DNA from: Amphibacillus xylanus NBRC 15112
Lineage (GTDB): Bacteria; Bacillota; Bacilli; Bacillales; Amphibacillaceae
Assembly (NCBI RefSeq): GCF_000307165.1
Contig: NC_018704.1
Location: 1,302,001 to 1,366,000, forward strand
Direction of reading: 5' to 3'
Length of the DNA stretch: 64,000 nt
Shown: piece after piece, positions 27,857-36,359 of the stretch
How positions within the stretch are numbered: the stretch's first letter is position 1
How the letters are laid out: the number at the start of each line of letters is the position of its first letter
The notes under the pieces: model-generated
Databases searched by the model: none
Told to the model about the DNA's origin: nothing
Seen by the model: the letters and a program-made list of their open reading frames with translations, nothing else
Position numbers and translations under genes: made by a program

Positions 27857-28020
27857 GAAATCTAAATTTAGTTACTAATCAGACAAGTTTTGCTGAGTTA
27901 TCTAGGAAAAACATAAATAATTAAACTATTATGTCGATATATTGCTAACAATGGTTATTTTTTTAGTAAAAACGTGCTAAAATAGTAAGTAAAGAGACAT
28001 AATAAGGAGGGCTGTACACA

Positions 28021-28227
28021 TTGATTCATAAAAATTGGGAAAATAAAGATACCATTAAAACAATCAAGTGTGTGCATGCAGACGCAAAGAAATTTGTAGT
28101 CAACAATATGCTAACACCAGGTAAGAGTTACCCAGTAAAAAATGAGACCGATGAATTTTATTTTATCATTGACAATTCTAACCGGATTGGCGGTTTCAAA
28201 AAAGAATACTTCACAGAATTGAATTAA
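28021..28227 (+). CDS. Small conserved protein, DUF6501-like
   Basis: 68-residue cytoplasmic protein that starts at a TTG ten bases after AAGGAGG. The pattern IHKNWENKDTIKTIKCVHAD, FVVNNMLTPGKSYPVKNETDE, ending in IGGFKKEYF, matches a Bacillaceae family I recall as DUF6501. No function is known. The N-terminus resembles no signal peptide. It lies alone between msrAB and a phosphatase gene. Confidence 0.65.
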   Translation: MIHKNWENKDTIKTIKCVHADAKKFVVNNMLTPGKSYPVKNETDEFYFIIDNSNRIGGFKKEYFTELN

Positions 28228-28293
28228 TTTTCCATCAACATATGACTTTCTGATAACGACGGTAAGTATAATGCTTGTTTAGGAGATGATCCA

Positions 28294-28842
28294 ATGAAGA
28301 AGCTCGTTTTGATTAGACATTGTCAAGCTGAAGGCCGGCATAGAGATTCACCTCTAACATACCATGGGATAAACCAAGCCCATCGCTTGGCTGAATTCTT
28401 AGAAGAAAAGGATTATCAGATTGATAAAGTCTTTTCTAGCCCTTATATGCGTTCACTCGAAACAATTAGGCCCTATTCTTTAAAAACCGGGGTTAAAATC
28501 GTGGTGGATTCACGCTTGTCAGAACGCATTCTAAGCTCAGAGCCTGTTGAGGATTGGCTAGATGCTATTGAAACTTCTTTTGAGGACTTGGATTATGCTT
28601 TGCCAGGTGGAGAATCTTCTAATGATGCACTTAACCGTGTATTAGAATTAATAGAGGAAATTAAACAAGATGAAGATGACTGTGAAACTGTTGCTTTTGT
28701 AACACATGGTAATTTACTATCAATACTTTTGAGGCATTTTGATCATAGCTATGGATTTAAACAGTGGCGATTATTAAGAAAACCTGATGTTTTTATTATT
28801 GAGTATGATCAAGAAAATTGTCAGCTTCAACATATTTGGTAA
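28294..28842 (+). CDS. Histidine phosphatase family protein
   Basis: 182-residue member of the phosphoglycerate mutase-like branch-2 superfamily. The phosphate-accepting histidine is in LIRHCQAEG at the N-terminus. The second arginine is in SSPYMRSLETI, and the second active-site histidine is in FVTHGNLLSILL. The substrate cannot be read from the sequence; homologues act on small phosphoesters. An AGGAGATGA site precedes the ATG. Confidence 0.88.
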   Translation: MKKLVLIRHCQAEGRHRDSPLTYHGINQAHRLAEFLEEKDYQIDKVFSSPYMRSLETIRPYSLKTGVKIVVDSRLSERILSSEPVEDWLDAIETSFEDLDYALPGGESSNDALNRVLELIEEIKQDEDDCETVAFVTHGNLLSILLRHFDHSYGFKQWRLLRKPDVFIIEYDQENCQLQHIW

Positions 28843-28873
28843 TTGTTATTTTATTTTTGGGGGAGGAAAAATA

Positions 28874-29113
28874 ATGGCATTTGTCATTACATCACCGTGT
28901 ATTGGAGAGAAATACGGTGAGTGTGCAGAAGTTTGTCCAGTGGATTGTATTGAAGAAGGGGAAGAGATGTTTTACATTGATCCAGATCTTTGTATTGATT
29001 GTGGAGCTTGTGAAGCGGTTTGCCCTGTCGAGGCAATCTTTATGGAAAGTGAAGTTCCTGATGAGGAACATGAATACATTGCATTAAACCGTCGTTTTTT
29101 TGAAGAAAAATAA
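28874..29113 (+). CDS. fdx: Ferredoxin, bacterial 7Fe/4Fe type
   Basis: 79-residue electron carrier. The first cysteine cluster is in SPCIGEKYGECAEVCPVDCI and the second in CIDCGACEAVCPVEAI, the arrangement of the PCIG-type ferredoxins. The ATG at 28874 follows GGGGGAGG; longer frames extending into the preceding phosphatase gene have no ribosome site. Three terminal residues EEK and the acidic overall charge are typical. It could serve anaerobic redox enzymes. Confidence 0.92.
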   Translation: MAFVITSPCIGEKYGECAEVCPVDCIEEGEEMFYIDPDLCIDCGACEAVCPVEAIFMESEVPDEEHEYIALNRRFFEEK

Positions 29114-29126
29114 TATAACCTGTTAT

Positions 29127-29158
29127 ACCGTTACCTAGAAAAAGGTGGCGGTTTTTAT
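29127..29158 (+). terminator. Terminator after ferredoxin
   Basis: ACCGTTACCT pairs with AGGTGGCGGT (two G-U pairs), followed by TTTTT. Confidence 0.75.
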
Positions 29159-29290
29159 TTGCTCACTGAAAAATCATGTGATGTTATAACAAAGTATCCA
29201 TTGAAATTTGTAATATATATAAAATATTTAATAAATATTCCTTTGCATTTTTTGATTAAATAAGTAAAGTAAGTGAAGAGTAAAAATTTT

Positions 29291-29324
29291 AAGTCGTGTA
29301 GTACATTTGCTACACGACTTTTTT
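29291..29324. terminator. Bidirectional terminator at the acyP end
   Basis: AAGTCGTGTAG at 29291-29301 pairs with CTACACGACTT at 29310-29320; A/T tracts lie on both sides. It most likely ends the minus-strand acyP transcript. Confidence 0.82.
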
Positions 29325-29328
29325 ATGT

Positions 29329-29610
29329 TTAATGTTTTAAATTAAACGTTCGATAATTAATTAACTGATCAGAAATTGAAAGTTCTACGTTTCTAACTTT
29401 AGCAACTCGACTTGGTCCTGCTTTAATCTGATCAATAAATTGATATAACTGCTCAGCTTTTCCTTCTGCTTCTATTTCAACAGTACTATCAGGCAAATTT
29501 CTAACCCAACCAGTAATACCATATTTATCAGCGAGCTGCAACGTTGTAAAACGAAATCCAACTCCTTGGACCCGACCAGAAATAATCATATGTGCATGTA
29601 ACTTCGCCAT
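29329..29610 (-). CDS. acyP: Acylphosphatase
   Basis: 93-residue enzyme that hydrolyses acyl phosphates. The phosphate loop SGRVQGVGFR carries the catalytic arginine, and the catalytic asparagine is in GWVRNLPDSTVE. The length and fold pattern are normal. A GAGGTGAG ribosome site precedes the ATG. It stands alone on the minus strand. Confidence 0.94.
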   Translation of the reverse strand: MAKLHAHMIISGRVQGVGFRFTTLQLADKYGITGWVRNLPDSTVEIEAEGKAEQLYQFIDQIKAGPSRVAKVRNVELSISDQLINYRTFNLKH

Positions 29611-29751
29611 TTTCTCACCTCAATATTTATCATAACTATTTTTCAACCGCCTAAACAACGACTATAAAAAAATATATAACAATCGGATAAAATCAGTGTT
29701 TAAGATTAGACTATGAATACATTATACGATAAAATTTAAGCAAAGAGAGGA

Positions 29752-30129
29752 GTGGTTGTAATCAATACTTTTTCTGATTTTTTAGCAAAAATTGATAACG
29801 TAAATCACCGTGAAAGAACTGAAGCAATATTAGACTGGATATTGAAGACATTTCCAAACTTAAAACCAGAAATTAAATGGAATCAACCAATGTTTACTGA
29901 TCATGGCACATATATTATAGGCTTTAGTACTGCAAAAAAACATTTAGCTGTTGCTCCTGAGGAAGTAACGATTGCTAAATTCTCAGATCAAATTAAGAAT
30001 TCTGGATACTCTCACACTAAAGGGCTATTTCGAATTGGGTGGGAACAGGAAGTTGATTATAAGTTACTTGAAGAGATAATTAAATTTAATATTGAGGATA
30101 AATTAGATACAACTACATTTTGGCGCTAA
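29752..30129 (+). CDS. DUF1801 / YdhG-like (frataxin-like) protein
   Basis: 125-residue protein. The segments AILDWILKTFPNLKPEIKWNQPMF and GYSHTKGLFRIGWEQEVDY are typical of the DUF1801/YdhG group, which in B. subtilis includes the iron chaperone Fra. The start is unclear: a strong AGAGAGGAG sequence runs directly into the GTG at 29752, and no better in-frame start follows before TTTTCTGATTTT. The family is fairly clear, the iron role is not shown here. Confidence 0.72.
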   Translation: MVVINTFSDFLAKIDNVNHRERTEAILDWILKTFPNLKPEIKWNQPMFTDHGTYIIGFSTAKKHLAVAPEEVTIAKFSDQIKNSGYSHTKGLFRIGWEQEVDYKLLEEIIKFNIEDKLDTTTFWR

Positions 30130-30141
30130 CTATAAGAACTA

Positions 30142-30179
30142 GTCTAAAATCTTAACTTACTAAGATTTTGGACTTTTTT
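30142..30179 (+). terminator. Terminator after the DUF1801 gene
   Basis: GTCTAAAATCTTA pairs with TAAGATTTTGGAC (one G-U pair), followed by TTTTTT. Confidence 0.85.
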
Positions 30180-30237
30180 ATTATTGACACAATTTCGTCA
30201 TATTTACTAGTTTAAAATATAAATAAGTAAGAAAAAG

Positions 30238-30253
30238 TGTGATATATGTCACT
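30238..30253 (+). promoter_or_regulatory. Crp/Fnr-like operator before trhP1
   Basis: TGTGATATATGTCACT matches the Fnr pattern TGTGA, six bases, TCACA at nine of ten half-site positions. A CATAAT -10 element lies at 30274-30279, which puts the predicted transcription start near 30286 and the centre of the site at about -41. This is the standard position for an activator of the class II type. The regulator itself is not in this window. Confidence 0.5.
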
Positions 30254-30315
30254 GATTTTATATCTGATTGCTTCATAATAATTGTAGTCAATTTATTTTT
30301 AATCAGGACGGAGTT

Positions 30316-30351
30316 AATTTTAGCTAATTATCAATCAGCTAAAATTTTTTT
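30316..30351 (+). terminator. Terminator-like hairpin in the trhP1 leader
   Basis: AATTTTAGCT at 30316-30325 pairs perfectly with AGCTAAAATT at 30337-30346, followed by a T run. It lies between the predicted promoter near 30280 and trhP1, so it may act as an attenuator. Confidence 0.7.
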
Positions 30352-30395
30352 CTGTTTATAATAGAAGTTAGTGATTTTTTAAAGGAGATAAGACA

Positions 30396-31319
30396 ATGAC
30401 GTTATATATACCTGAATTACAAGCATCTGCAAGAAATATTGATGAAGTAAAACGATTAGCTCTTGCTGGTGCTGATGCATTATTAATTGGTCATCAACAA
30501 TTTGCTAACCGTGTACCTGGCGATTTTGAACTGTCTGACATTCGTGAGGCAACCGAATGGCTTCATAACCAAGGTAAGAAAGTATATGTTAGGGTCAATG
30601 CGATTTACCACAATCAACATTTAACCGAATTACCAAGTTATTTAAAAGAGTTAGAAGAAATCAATGTTGATGGCATTATTGCAGGAGATCAATCTATTTA
30701 TCAAATTTTATCTGATATTAATAGTTCTTTACCTCTAACTTGGGATCCAGAAACATTATCAACGAACTATCAAACATTGAATTTCTGGGCTAATAGAGGT
30801 TTAAAACGAGCAACATTATCTAATGAGCTGTCTTTAACTGCTGTGTTTGAGATGAAAGAGAAAGTTAATTTTCCAATTAATATTCAAGTTCACGGTATGA
30901 CTAATATTTTTCATTCTAAGCGAAAGTTAATTAGAAACTACTACAATCAAATCGATCAAGCATATGATTCAACCGTTCAACGTTATATTAAAGAAAATAA
31001 GAAGCCCGAAACTCATTATCCAATATTTGAAGACGTAAATGGCACACACATTATGAGTAATGAGGACTTAGCAATGATTGAGTATCTTGATCAAATTCTT
31101 GATGCGAAGATTGACGGACTGTATATTGAGGGGATCCTTAAGACAATAGATTACAATGAGCAAATTGTTTCATTATACCGAGAAGCAATTGATACTTATT
31201 TAGATGATCCAGCAGCTTATGCGCTTAAAAAAGCAGACTATAAGCAAGCTATTGATGAAATTCAACCAGAGAGTCGTAGACTTAACACCGGATTCTATTT
31301 TAAAGAACAGATTTATTAA
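30396..31319 (+). CDS. trhP1: U32 family protein, tRNA hydroxylation factor TrhP1 (YrrN)
   Basis: 307-residue protein of peptidase family U32. Most members now known act in RNA hydroxylation rather than proteolysis; B. subtilis TrhP1 and TrhP2 are needed for 5-hydroxyuridine at tRNA position 34, with prephenate as the hydroxyl source. The N-terminus (ELQASARNIDEVKRLALAGADALLIG) and DGLYIEGILKTIDYNEQIV fit. It lacks the cysteine-rich block of its partner (the same position reads QVHGMTNIFHSKRKLIRNYY). trhP2 follows after 17 bases. An AAAGGAG site precedes the ATG. Confidence 0.88.
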   Translation: MTLYIPELQASARNIDEVKRLALAGADALLIGHQQFANRVPGDFELSDIREATEWLHNQGKKVYVRVNAIYHNQHLTELPSYLKELEEINVDGIIAGDQSIYQILSDINSSLPLTWDPETLSTNYQTLNFWANRGLKRATLSNELSLTAVFEMKEKVNFPINIQVHGMTNIFHSKRKLIRNYYNQIDQAYDSTVQRYIKENKKPETHYPIFEDVNGTHIMSNEDLAMIEYLDQILDAKIDGLYIEGILKTIDYNEQIVSLYREAIDTYLDDPAAYALKKADYKQAIDEIQPESRRLNTGFYFKEQIY

Positions 31320-31336
31320 TAAGAGGGGTTATATAG

Positions 31337-32560
31337 ATGATAACTAGAAAAAAACCAGAATTACTTGCACCCGCAGGTAATTTAGAAAAACTAAAATTTG
31401 CTATACATTATGGAGCCGATGCTGTTTATATTGGTGGACAACAGTTCGGTTTAAGATCGAATGCGGGTAATTTTACTTTTGATGAAATGCGTGAAGGTGT
31501 AGCATTTGCTAATAAATATGGTGCAAAAGTATATGTTGCTGCTAACATCATTGCACACAACGAAAACTTAGAAGGTTTACATGAATATTTTAAAGAATTA
31601 TATGATATTGGGATAGCAGCTGTTATCGTTGCCGATCCAGCATTAATCCAAGCCTGTCGTGAAGCAGCACCAGATTTAGAAGTGCATATTAGTACACAAG
31701 CATCTGTTGCTAACTGGAAAACAGCAGAATTTTGGAAGAATGAAGGTATTCCACGTGTTGTTCTCGCTAGAGAGGTTTCTGTTGAAGAAATTCGCGAAAT
31801 GAAGGAAAAGGTTGATATTGAAATAGAGGCATTTATTCATGGTGCGATGTGTATTTCATATTCAGGTCGCTGTGTTTTATCAAATCATATGTCTGCTAGA
31901 GATGCAAATAGAGGGGGATGTGCCCAGTCATGTCGTTGGAAGTATGACCTATTTGAGGATGGAATTGATGGTACAGAGCCAATCTCAGAATTAGCTAACG
32001 AACAATACAGCATGAGCTCCCAAGACATGAGTATGGTAGAATATTTACCTGATTTAATTGAGGCAGGTGTAGATTCATTTAAAATCGAGGGTAGAATGAA
32101 GAGTATTCACTATGTCGCAACTGTTGTGAACGTCTATCGAAAAATAATTGATACTTACTTCGAAGATCCTGAGAACTACAAAATTGATCCAGAGTGGATT
32201 GATGAAATTTGGAAAGCAGCGCAACGTTCATTAACGAGTGGCTTTTACTATAATGAACCAACTGAAAAAGACCAGCTTTTCGGTAGACCTGCTAGAATTC
32301 CTAAATACGATTTTGCTGGATTAGTTTTGGATTATGATGAAAATACGAAAATTGCAACAATCCAACAAAGAAATAACTTCGGTGTCGGTGATGAAGTTGA
32401 ATTCTTCGGGCCAAACTTCTATCACTTTAAGCAAACAATCACTGAACTTTGGGATGAGAACGATGAACCAATTGACCGCGCTAAACATGCGATGATGATT
32501 ACAAAAGTACGACTAGACCAACCAGTTGAAAAATATAATATGATGCGTAAAGGCAAATAA
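31337..32560 (+). CDS. trhP2: U32 family protein, tRNA hydroxylation factor TrhP2 (YrrO)
   Basis: 407-residue U32 protein, homologue of E. coli TrhP (YegQ). The start KPELLAPAGNLEKLKFAIHYGADAVYIGG (residues 5-33) is typical. The signature EAFIHGAMCISYSGRCVLSNH is followed by RGGCAQSCRWKY, giving four cysteines that could bind a metal or Fe-S cluster. DSFKIEGRMKS is also conserved. It forms an operon with trhP1. Its C-terminal beta domain (about 325-400) is present, so the protein is full length. A terminator follows. Confidence 0.92.
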   Translation: MITRKKPELLAPAGNLEKLKFAIHYGADAVYIGGQQFGLRSNAGNFTFDEMREGVAFANKYGAKVYVAANIIAHNENLEGLHEYFKELYDIGIAAVIVADPALIQACREAAPDLEVHISTQASVANWKTAEFWKNEGIPRVVLAREVSVEEIREMKEKVDIEIEAFIHGAMCISYSGRCVLSNHMSARDANRGGCAQSCRWKYDLFEDGIDGTEPISELANEQYSMSSQDMSMVEYLPDLIEAGVDSFKIEGRMKSIHYVATVVNVYRKIIDTYFEDPENYKIDPEWIDEIWKAAQRSLTSGFYYNEPTEKDQLFGRPARIPKYDFAGLVLDYDENTKIATIQQRNNFGVGDEVEFFGPNFYHFKQTITELWDENDEPIDRAKHAMMITKVRLDQPVEKYNMMRKGK

Positions 32561-32567
32561 ATCACTT

Positions 32568-32612
32568 ATCATACCTTTTGTAAAGTTTACGATACAAAAG
32601 GTATGATTTTTT
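32568..32612 (+). terminator. Terminator after trhP2
   Basis: ATCATACCTTTTGTA pairs perfectly with TACAAAAGGTATGAT, followed by TTTTTT. Confidence 0.92.
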
Positions 32613-32709
32613 ATTTTCATAAATATGAGTTGCTTAAAATTAATAGATTGACTATATTTATAAAAAGAAGTTTTTAAATTTTCAAATAATAATAGGTGGA
32701 GGTTAATAT

Positions 32710-33078
32710 ATGAGTTTTTCATTGTTGAAGATTGATCATGTTCAGTTAGCTGCTCCAAAGGGTTCTGATGACCGTGCAAGACAATTTTATTCAGACGTTT
32801 TAGGACTAAAAGAAATAGAAAAACCCGAAATATTAAGTAAACGTGGTGGAGTCTGGTTTTTAATTGGCAATCAACAAGTTCATATTGATATTGAAGAACC
32901 GTTTAATCCAGCTAAAAAGGCTCACCCTGCATTTGTTGTTGAGAATCTTAATCACTTAAAAGCACATTTATCTAAACACAATATCGAATATCAAGTTGAT
33001 ACACTACTACCTGGAGCCAATAGAATCTATATCAATGATCCATTTGGTAATAGAATTGAATTACTAGAGTGGAAATAA
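32710..33078 (+). CDS. Glyoxalase/bleomycin-resistance (VOC) family protein
   Basis: 122-residue vicinal oxygen chelate protein with two beta-alpha-beta-beta-beta units. A candidate metal ligand is His in LKIDHVQLAAP; VHIDIEEPF supplies a second His, and FGNRIELLEW the last Glu. The substrate is unknown. It has an AGGTGGAGG ribosome site and is followed 37 bases later by a GNAT gene, so the two could be cotranscribed. Confidence 0.85.
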   Translation: MSFSLLKIDHVQLAAPKGSDDRARQFYSDVLGLKEIEKPEILSKRGGVWFLIGNQQVHIDIEEPFNPAKKAHPAFVVENLNHLKAHLSKHNIEYQVDTLLPGANRIYINDPFGNRIELLEWK

Positions 33079-33115
33079 AACGAAAATGGCAATAGAAAGG
33101 TTATGGGGAGGACAT

Positions 33116-33622
33116 ATGAAATACATTGAAATTAAAAAAACTGACATGAAGGCAATACATGAATTGTCTAGTTTAGCATCTAAAATTGTGAAAGAACATT
33201 ATGATCCGATTATAGGTAAAGCTCAAAATGATTATATGATCGAAAAGTTCCAATCGGTTACATCAATTCTTGAGCAATTAGCACAGAATTATCAATATTA
33301 TTTCGTCACAGATTATCATAATAGAAAAATTGGGTTTATCGCTTTTTACCCTAGGAGAGACGATCTATATTTAAGTAAATTTTATCTAGAAAAAGAGTAC
33401 CGTGGTCAAGGCATAGCAAGTGAAATGTTTGATTTCGTAAAAAGTAAAGCACAAGCATTAGGCTTTAATATAATTGTACTTAATGTAAATAAGGAAAATC
33501 TAGTTGCCATTCGTGCTTATGAAAGATTGGGTTTAATTCGGATTACTGAGGAGAAAATTGATATCGGTAACGGCTATTATATGGATGATTATGTTTATCA
33601 ATATTTAATCAAAAATAAGTAA
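33116..33622 (+). CDS. GNAT family N-acetyltransferase
   Basis: 168-residue acetyltransferase. The acetyl-CoA-binding motif A is visible as EKEYRGQGIASEMFDFV, and motif B as NKENLVAIRAYERLGLI. It resembles the GNAT proteins that modify small molecules or protein N-termini, but the substrate cannot be inferred. The ATG at 33116 follows GGGGAGG; the upstream in-frame ATG at 33086 has no ribosome site. Confidence 0.88.
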   Translation: MKYIEIKKTDMKAIHELSSLASKIVKEHYDPIIGKAQNDYMIEKFQSVTSILEQLAQNYQYYFVTDYHNRKIGFIAFYPRRDDLYLSKFYLEKEYRGQGIASEMFDFVKSKAQALGFNIIVLNVNKENLVAIRAYERLGLIRITEEKIDIGNGYYMDDYVYQYLIKNK

Positions 33623-33730
33623 AAAGAAGTTGTCATTATCTTAAAAGTAAAGAATTAACTGGTTTTTTTTATTCAAAAAAATCATATTATAAACATATAT
33701 GGAAAAATATTATTACAGAGGAGATGTATG

Positions 33731-33937
33731 ATGAAAAGATTTTTTTACTGATTATGATTTTTAGCTTTTTAGTTGGTTGTTCCGCAGAAGCAGAGTATAA
33801 TGCAGACGTCGATAGAACAATTATATCCTCGACTAATCTAGAAAAAAACGAAAGTTTATATATTAGATGATTATGATAACTTGTTTGTGATAAAAAACGA
33901 ATCGATATTAAAATATGTAGCACTTCCTGAAGGATAA
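33731..33937 (+). pseudogene. Small lipoprotein gene broken by two frameshifts
   Basis: An AGAGGAG site and ATG open a frame MKRFF that runs into a stop within seven codons. Adding one base to the seven-T run at about 33740-33746 restores a signal peptide LLIMIFSFLVGC with a lipobox cysteine, then SAEAEYNADVDRTI. A second one-base change at the A run near 33841-33849 restores TKVYILDDYDNLFVIKNES and KYVALPEG, ending at 33937. Both breaks are in homopolymers, so this is a decayed gene, a phase-variable gene or a sequencing artefact. The intact product would be about 67 residues with no family I know. Confidence 0.65.
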
Positions 33938-34014
33938 TTATTAATTCTTAAAATCTGACAAAATCGCATTAATTATGCCATCGAATATAGAAATTGTCTA
34001 TTATACTATGAAAT

Positions 34015-34043
34015 TTGACTTGTTAATGCAAGCGCTTTACAAT
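34015..34043 (+). promoter_or_regulatory. Promoter with cre-like operator before the GH43 gene
   Basis: TTGACT at 34015-34020, a 17-base spacer and TACAAT at 34038-34043 form a good sigma-A promoter. The spacer and -10 box overlap ATGCAAGCGCTTTACA (34026-34041), which has the AAGCGCTT core and TG/CA ends of a catabolite-responsive element, with one extra base. CcpA bound here would block the promoter. Confidence 0.7.
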
Positions 34044-34128
34044 TACAATAGAGTATAAGAGATTTGAATCTCTAGCTTAAAGATATAGCAATGTTTAGTA
34101 TAATAAAAATTTTGGTGGTGTATATTTT

Positions 34129-35538
34129 ATGAAAAAACAAGGGTTTAATCCATATCTTCCATCATGGGAATATATCCCTGATGCAGAACCTTATGTATTT
34201 AATGATCGCGTTTATATTTATGGTTCGCATGATCGTTTTAACGGAGATGTTTATTGCTTAAACGATTATGTTACTTGGTCTGCACCAGTTGATGACTTAA
34301 CAGACTGGCGCTATGAAGGTGTTATTTATAAGAAAACTGACGATCCACTGAACAAGGATGGTAGCATGTGTCTTTATGCACCGGATGTGACAATTGGTCC
34401 AGATGGTCGTTATTATTTATACTATAACCTAGATAAAACACCTCTAGTATCAGTAGCAGTATCTGATTCACCAGCAGGGAAATTCGAGTTTTATGGTTAT
34501 GTTCAAGATAAAGACGGAAATCGTCTAGGTGAAAGACCTGGAGATGAACCACAATTTGATCCAGGTGTATTAACTGAAGGAGATAAGACATTATTATTAA
34601 CTGGATTCTGTGCAGTTGGTGATAAATCACGTACAGGTGCTATGGCAACAGTACTTGGACCAGATATGATTACGATTGTTGAAGAAACAGTTACTGTATT
34701 GCCAAGCGAACCATATGCTAAAGGTAGTGGTTTTGAAGGTCATGAGTTTTTCGAAGCACCTTCACCAAGAAAAATTGGCGACACATATTATATTATTTAT
34801 TCTTCAACTGTATTTCATGAACTATGCTATGCAACAAGTAAGCATCCAACAAAAGGCTATGAGTTCCAAGGTGTTATTGTAAGTAATAATGATATGCACA
34901 TTGATACTTATAAGCCAGCTAATAAACCAATGGCTTACGGTGGAAATAACCACGGAAGTATTGTTGAAATTAATGGCCAGTGGTATATTTTCTACCATAG
35001 ACATACAAATGGTTCAAACTTTAGCCGCCAAGCATGCTTAGAACCAATTGAAGTATTAGAGGATGGTTCAATTCCACAGGTAGAGATGACATCATGCGGT
35101 CCTAATGGTGGACCATTGGAAGGACGCGGAGAGTATCCTACTTATATCGCTTGTAATTTATTCCATAAAGATGAACAAGCTTATTCAGGAGATCTGTGGA
35201 TGAATACTCAATTCCCACGCATTACTCAAGATGGTAAAGATGGCGATGAGGAAATCGGCTATATTCAAAATATGACTGATTCTTCAACAGCAGGATTTAA
35301 GTATTTTGACATTAAAGATGTAACTAAGTTTAGAATTAAATATAGAGGCTATTGTAATGGTCACTTTGAAGTGAAAACTACATGGGATGGCGAAGTACTT
35401 GCAACGTTCCCGGTAAGCAATAAAAATATTTGGACTGAAGTAGAATCAGATATTAATATGCCGAACGGCATCCAGTCAATCTATATCACATATAGAGGAC
35501 ACGGTCGACCAAGCTTAGCTTCATTTACATTAATTTAA
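34129..35538 (+). CDS. Glycoside hydrolase family 43 enzyme (xylosidase/arabinofuranosidase-like)
   Basis: 469-residue protein with a five-bladed beta-propeller domain (about 1-320) and a C-terminal beta-sandwich resembling CBM6 (about 335-469). The three GH43 acids are visible as candidates: Asp18 (IPDAEPY), an Asp in the YAPDVTIG segment and Glu in GHEFFEAPSPRK. No signal peptide, so it should act on imported oligosaccharides, probably xylo- or arabino-oligosaccharides. It stands alone with its own promoter and terminator and a cre-like site. No sugar transporter lies beside it. Confidence 0.88.
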   Translation: MKKQGFNPYLPSWEYIPDAEPYVFNDRVYIYGSHDRFNGDVYCLNDYVTWSAPVDDLTDWRYEGVIYKKTDDPLNKDGSMCLYAPDVTIGPDGRYYLYYNLDKTPLVSVAVSDSPAGKFEFYGYVQDKDGNRLGERPGDEPQFDPGVLTEGDKTLLLTGFCAVGDKSRTGAMATVLGPDMITIVEETVTVLPSEPYAKGSGFEGHEFFEAPSPRKIGDTYYIIYSSTVFHELCYATSKHPTKGYEFQGVIVSNNDMHIDTYKPANKPMAYGGNNHGSIVEINGQWYIFYHRHTNGSNFSRQACLEPIEVLEDGSIPQVEMTSCGPNGGPLEGRGEYPTYIACNLFHKDEQAYSGDLWMNTQFPRITQDGKDGDEEIGYIQNMTDSSTAGFKYFDIKDVTKFRIKYRGYCNGHFEVKTTWDGEVLATFPVSNKNIWTEVESDINMPNGIQSIYITYRGHGRPSLASFTLI

Positions 35539-35549
35539 TTTTTAATTAA

Positions 35550-35592
35550 AAATCCTTACTCGTTATATAAATGATGAGTAAGGATTTTTTTG
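35550..35592 (+). terminator. Terminator after the GH43 gene
   Basis: AAATCCTTACTC pairs with GAGTAAGGATTT, followed by TTTTTT. Confidence 0.9.
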
Positions 35593-35918
<326 letters not shown>

Positions 35919-36101
35919 TTAATTATTTTCACCGAACATATCATCAATGATATGAAATATTAAGACTGTCATCATAATGATTACCGGTGTCTTACTATGC
36001 GACATTAAATCTAAATACGGCAATATTAATGCTGCCAGTACGACGATTACAACTAATATTCGTATAAAAATAAGTCTATCGTTCAAAAATCGCTTAATCA
36101 T
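35919..36101 (-). CDS. Small two-helix membrane protein of unknown function
   Basis: 60-residue protein with a basic start (MIKRFLNDR) and two likely membrane helices, about residues 12-30 (IRILVVIVVLAALILPYL) and 38-52. An AGGTGGTGAT ribosome site sits before the ATG, and the start overlaps the TGA of the glyoxalase fragment (ATGA). No family recognised. The gene is downstream of degV and the remnant and could be translated from the same transcript. Confidence 0.55.
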   Translation of the reverse strand: MIKRFLNDRLIFIRILVVIVVLAALILPYLDLMSHSKTPVIIMMTVLIFHIIDDMFGENN

Positions 36102-36359
36102 ATGATCACCACCTGATTTAGTCCTTTTAATTCCGTTACTTCATAACCTTTATCCGATAATTCTTTATACTTTGCCTCTAAATCTTCAACCCCTAATGCA
36201 ATATGACCATATGCATTACCTAAGTCATATGGTTCTTCACGGTCGTAATTATAAGTAAGTTCAAGCTCATAAGATTCTCCTGGTAAAGCTAGAAATACAA
36301 GCGTAAATTTACTTTCAGGAAAGTCAGCTCTACGAGTTTCTACATAACCAATTGCTAAG
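36098..36359 (-). pseudogene. Glyoxalase I fragment, both ends missing
   Basis: The frame immediately after the degV stop reads VETRRADFPESKFTLVFLA and then ELELTYNYD and AYGHIALGVEDLEAKY, the middle of a lactoylglutathione lyase (GloA). The first 25 or so residues, with the first metal-binding His, are gone, and so is the C-terminal DPDG-type segment with the last Glu. It retains only two of the four metal ligands and should be inactive. The frame can be read from a start inside degV, but the N-terminal residues then are not GloA-like. Confidence 0.75.
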
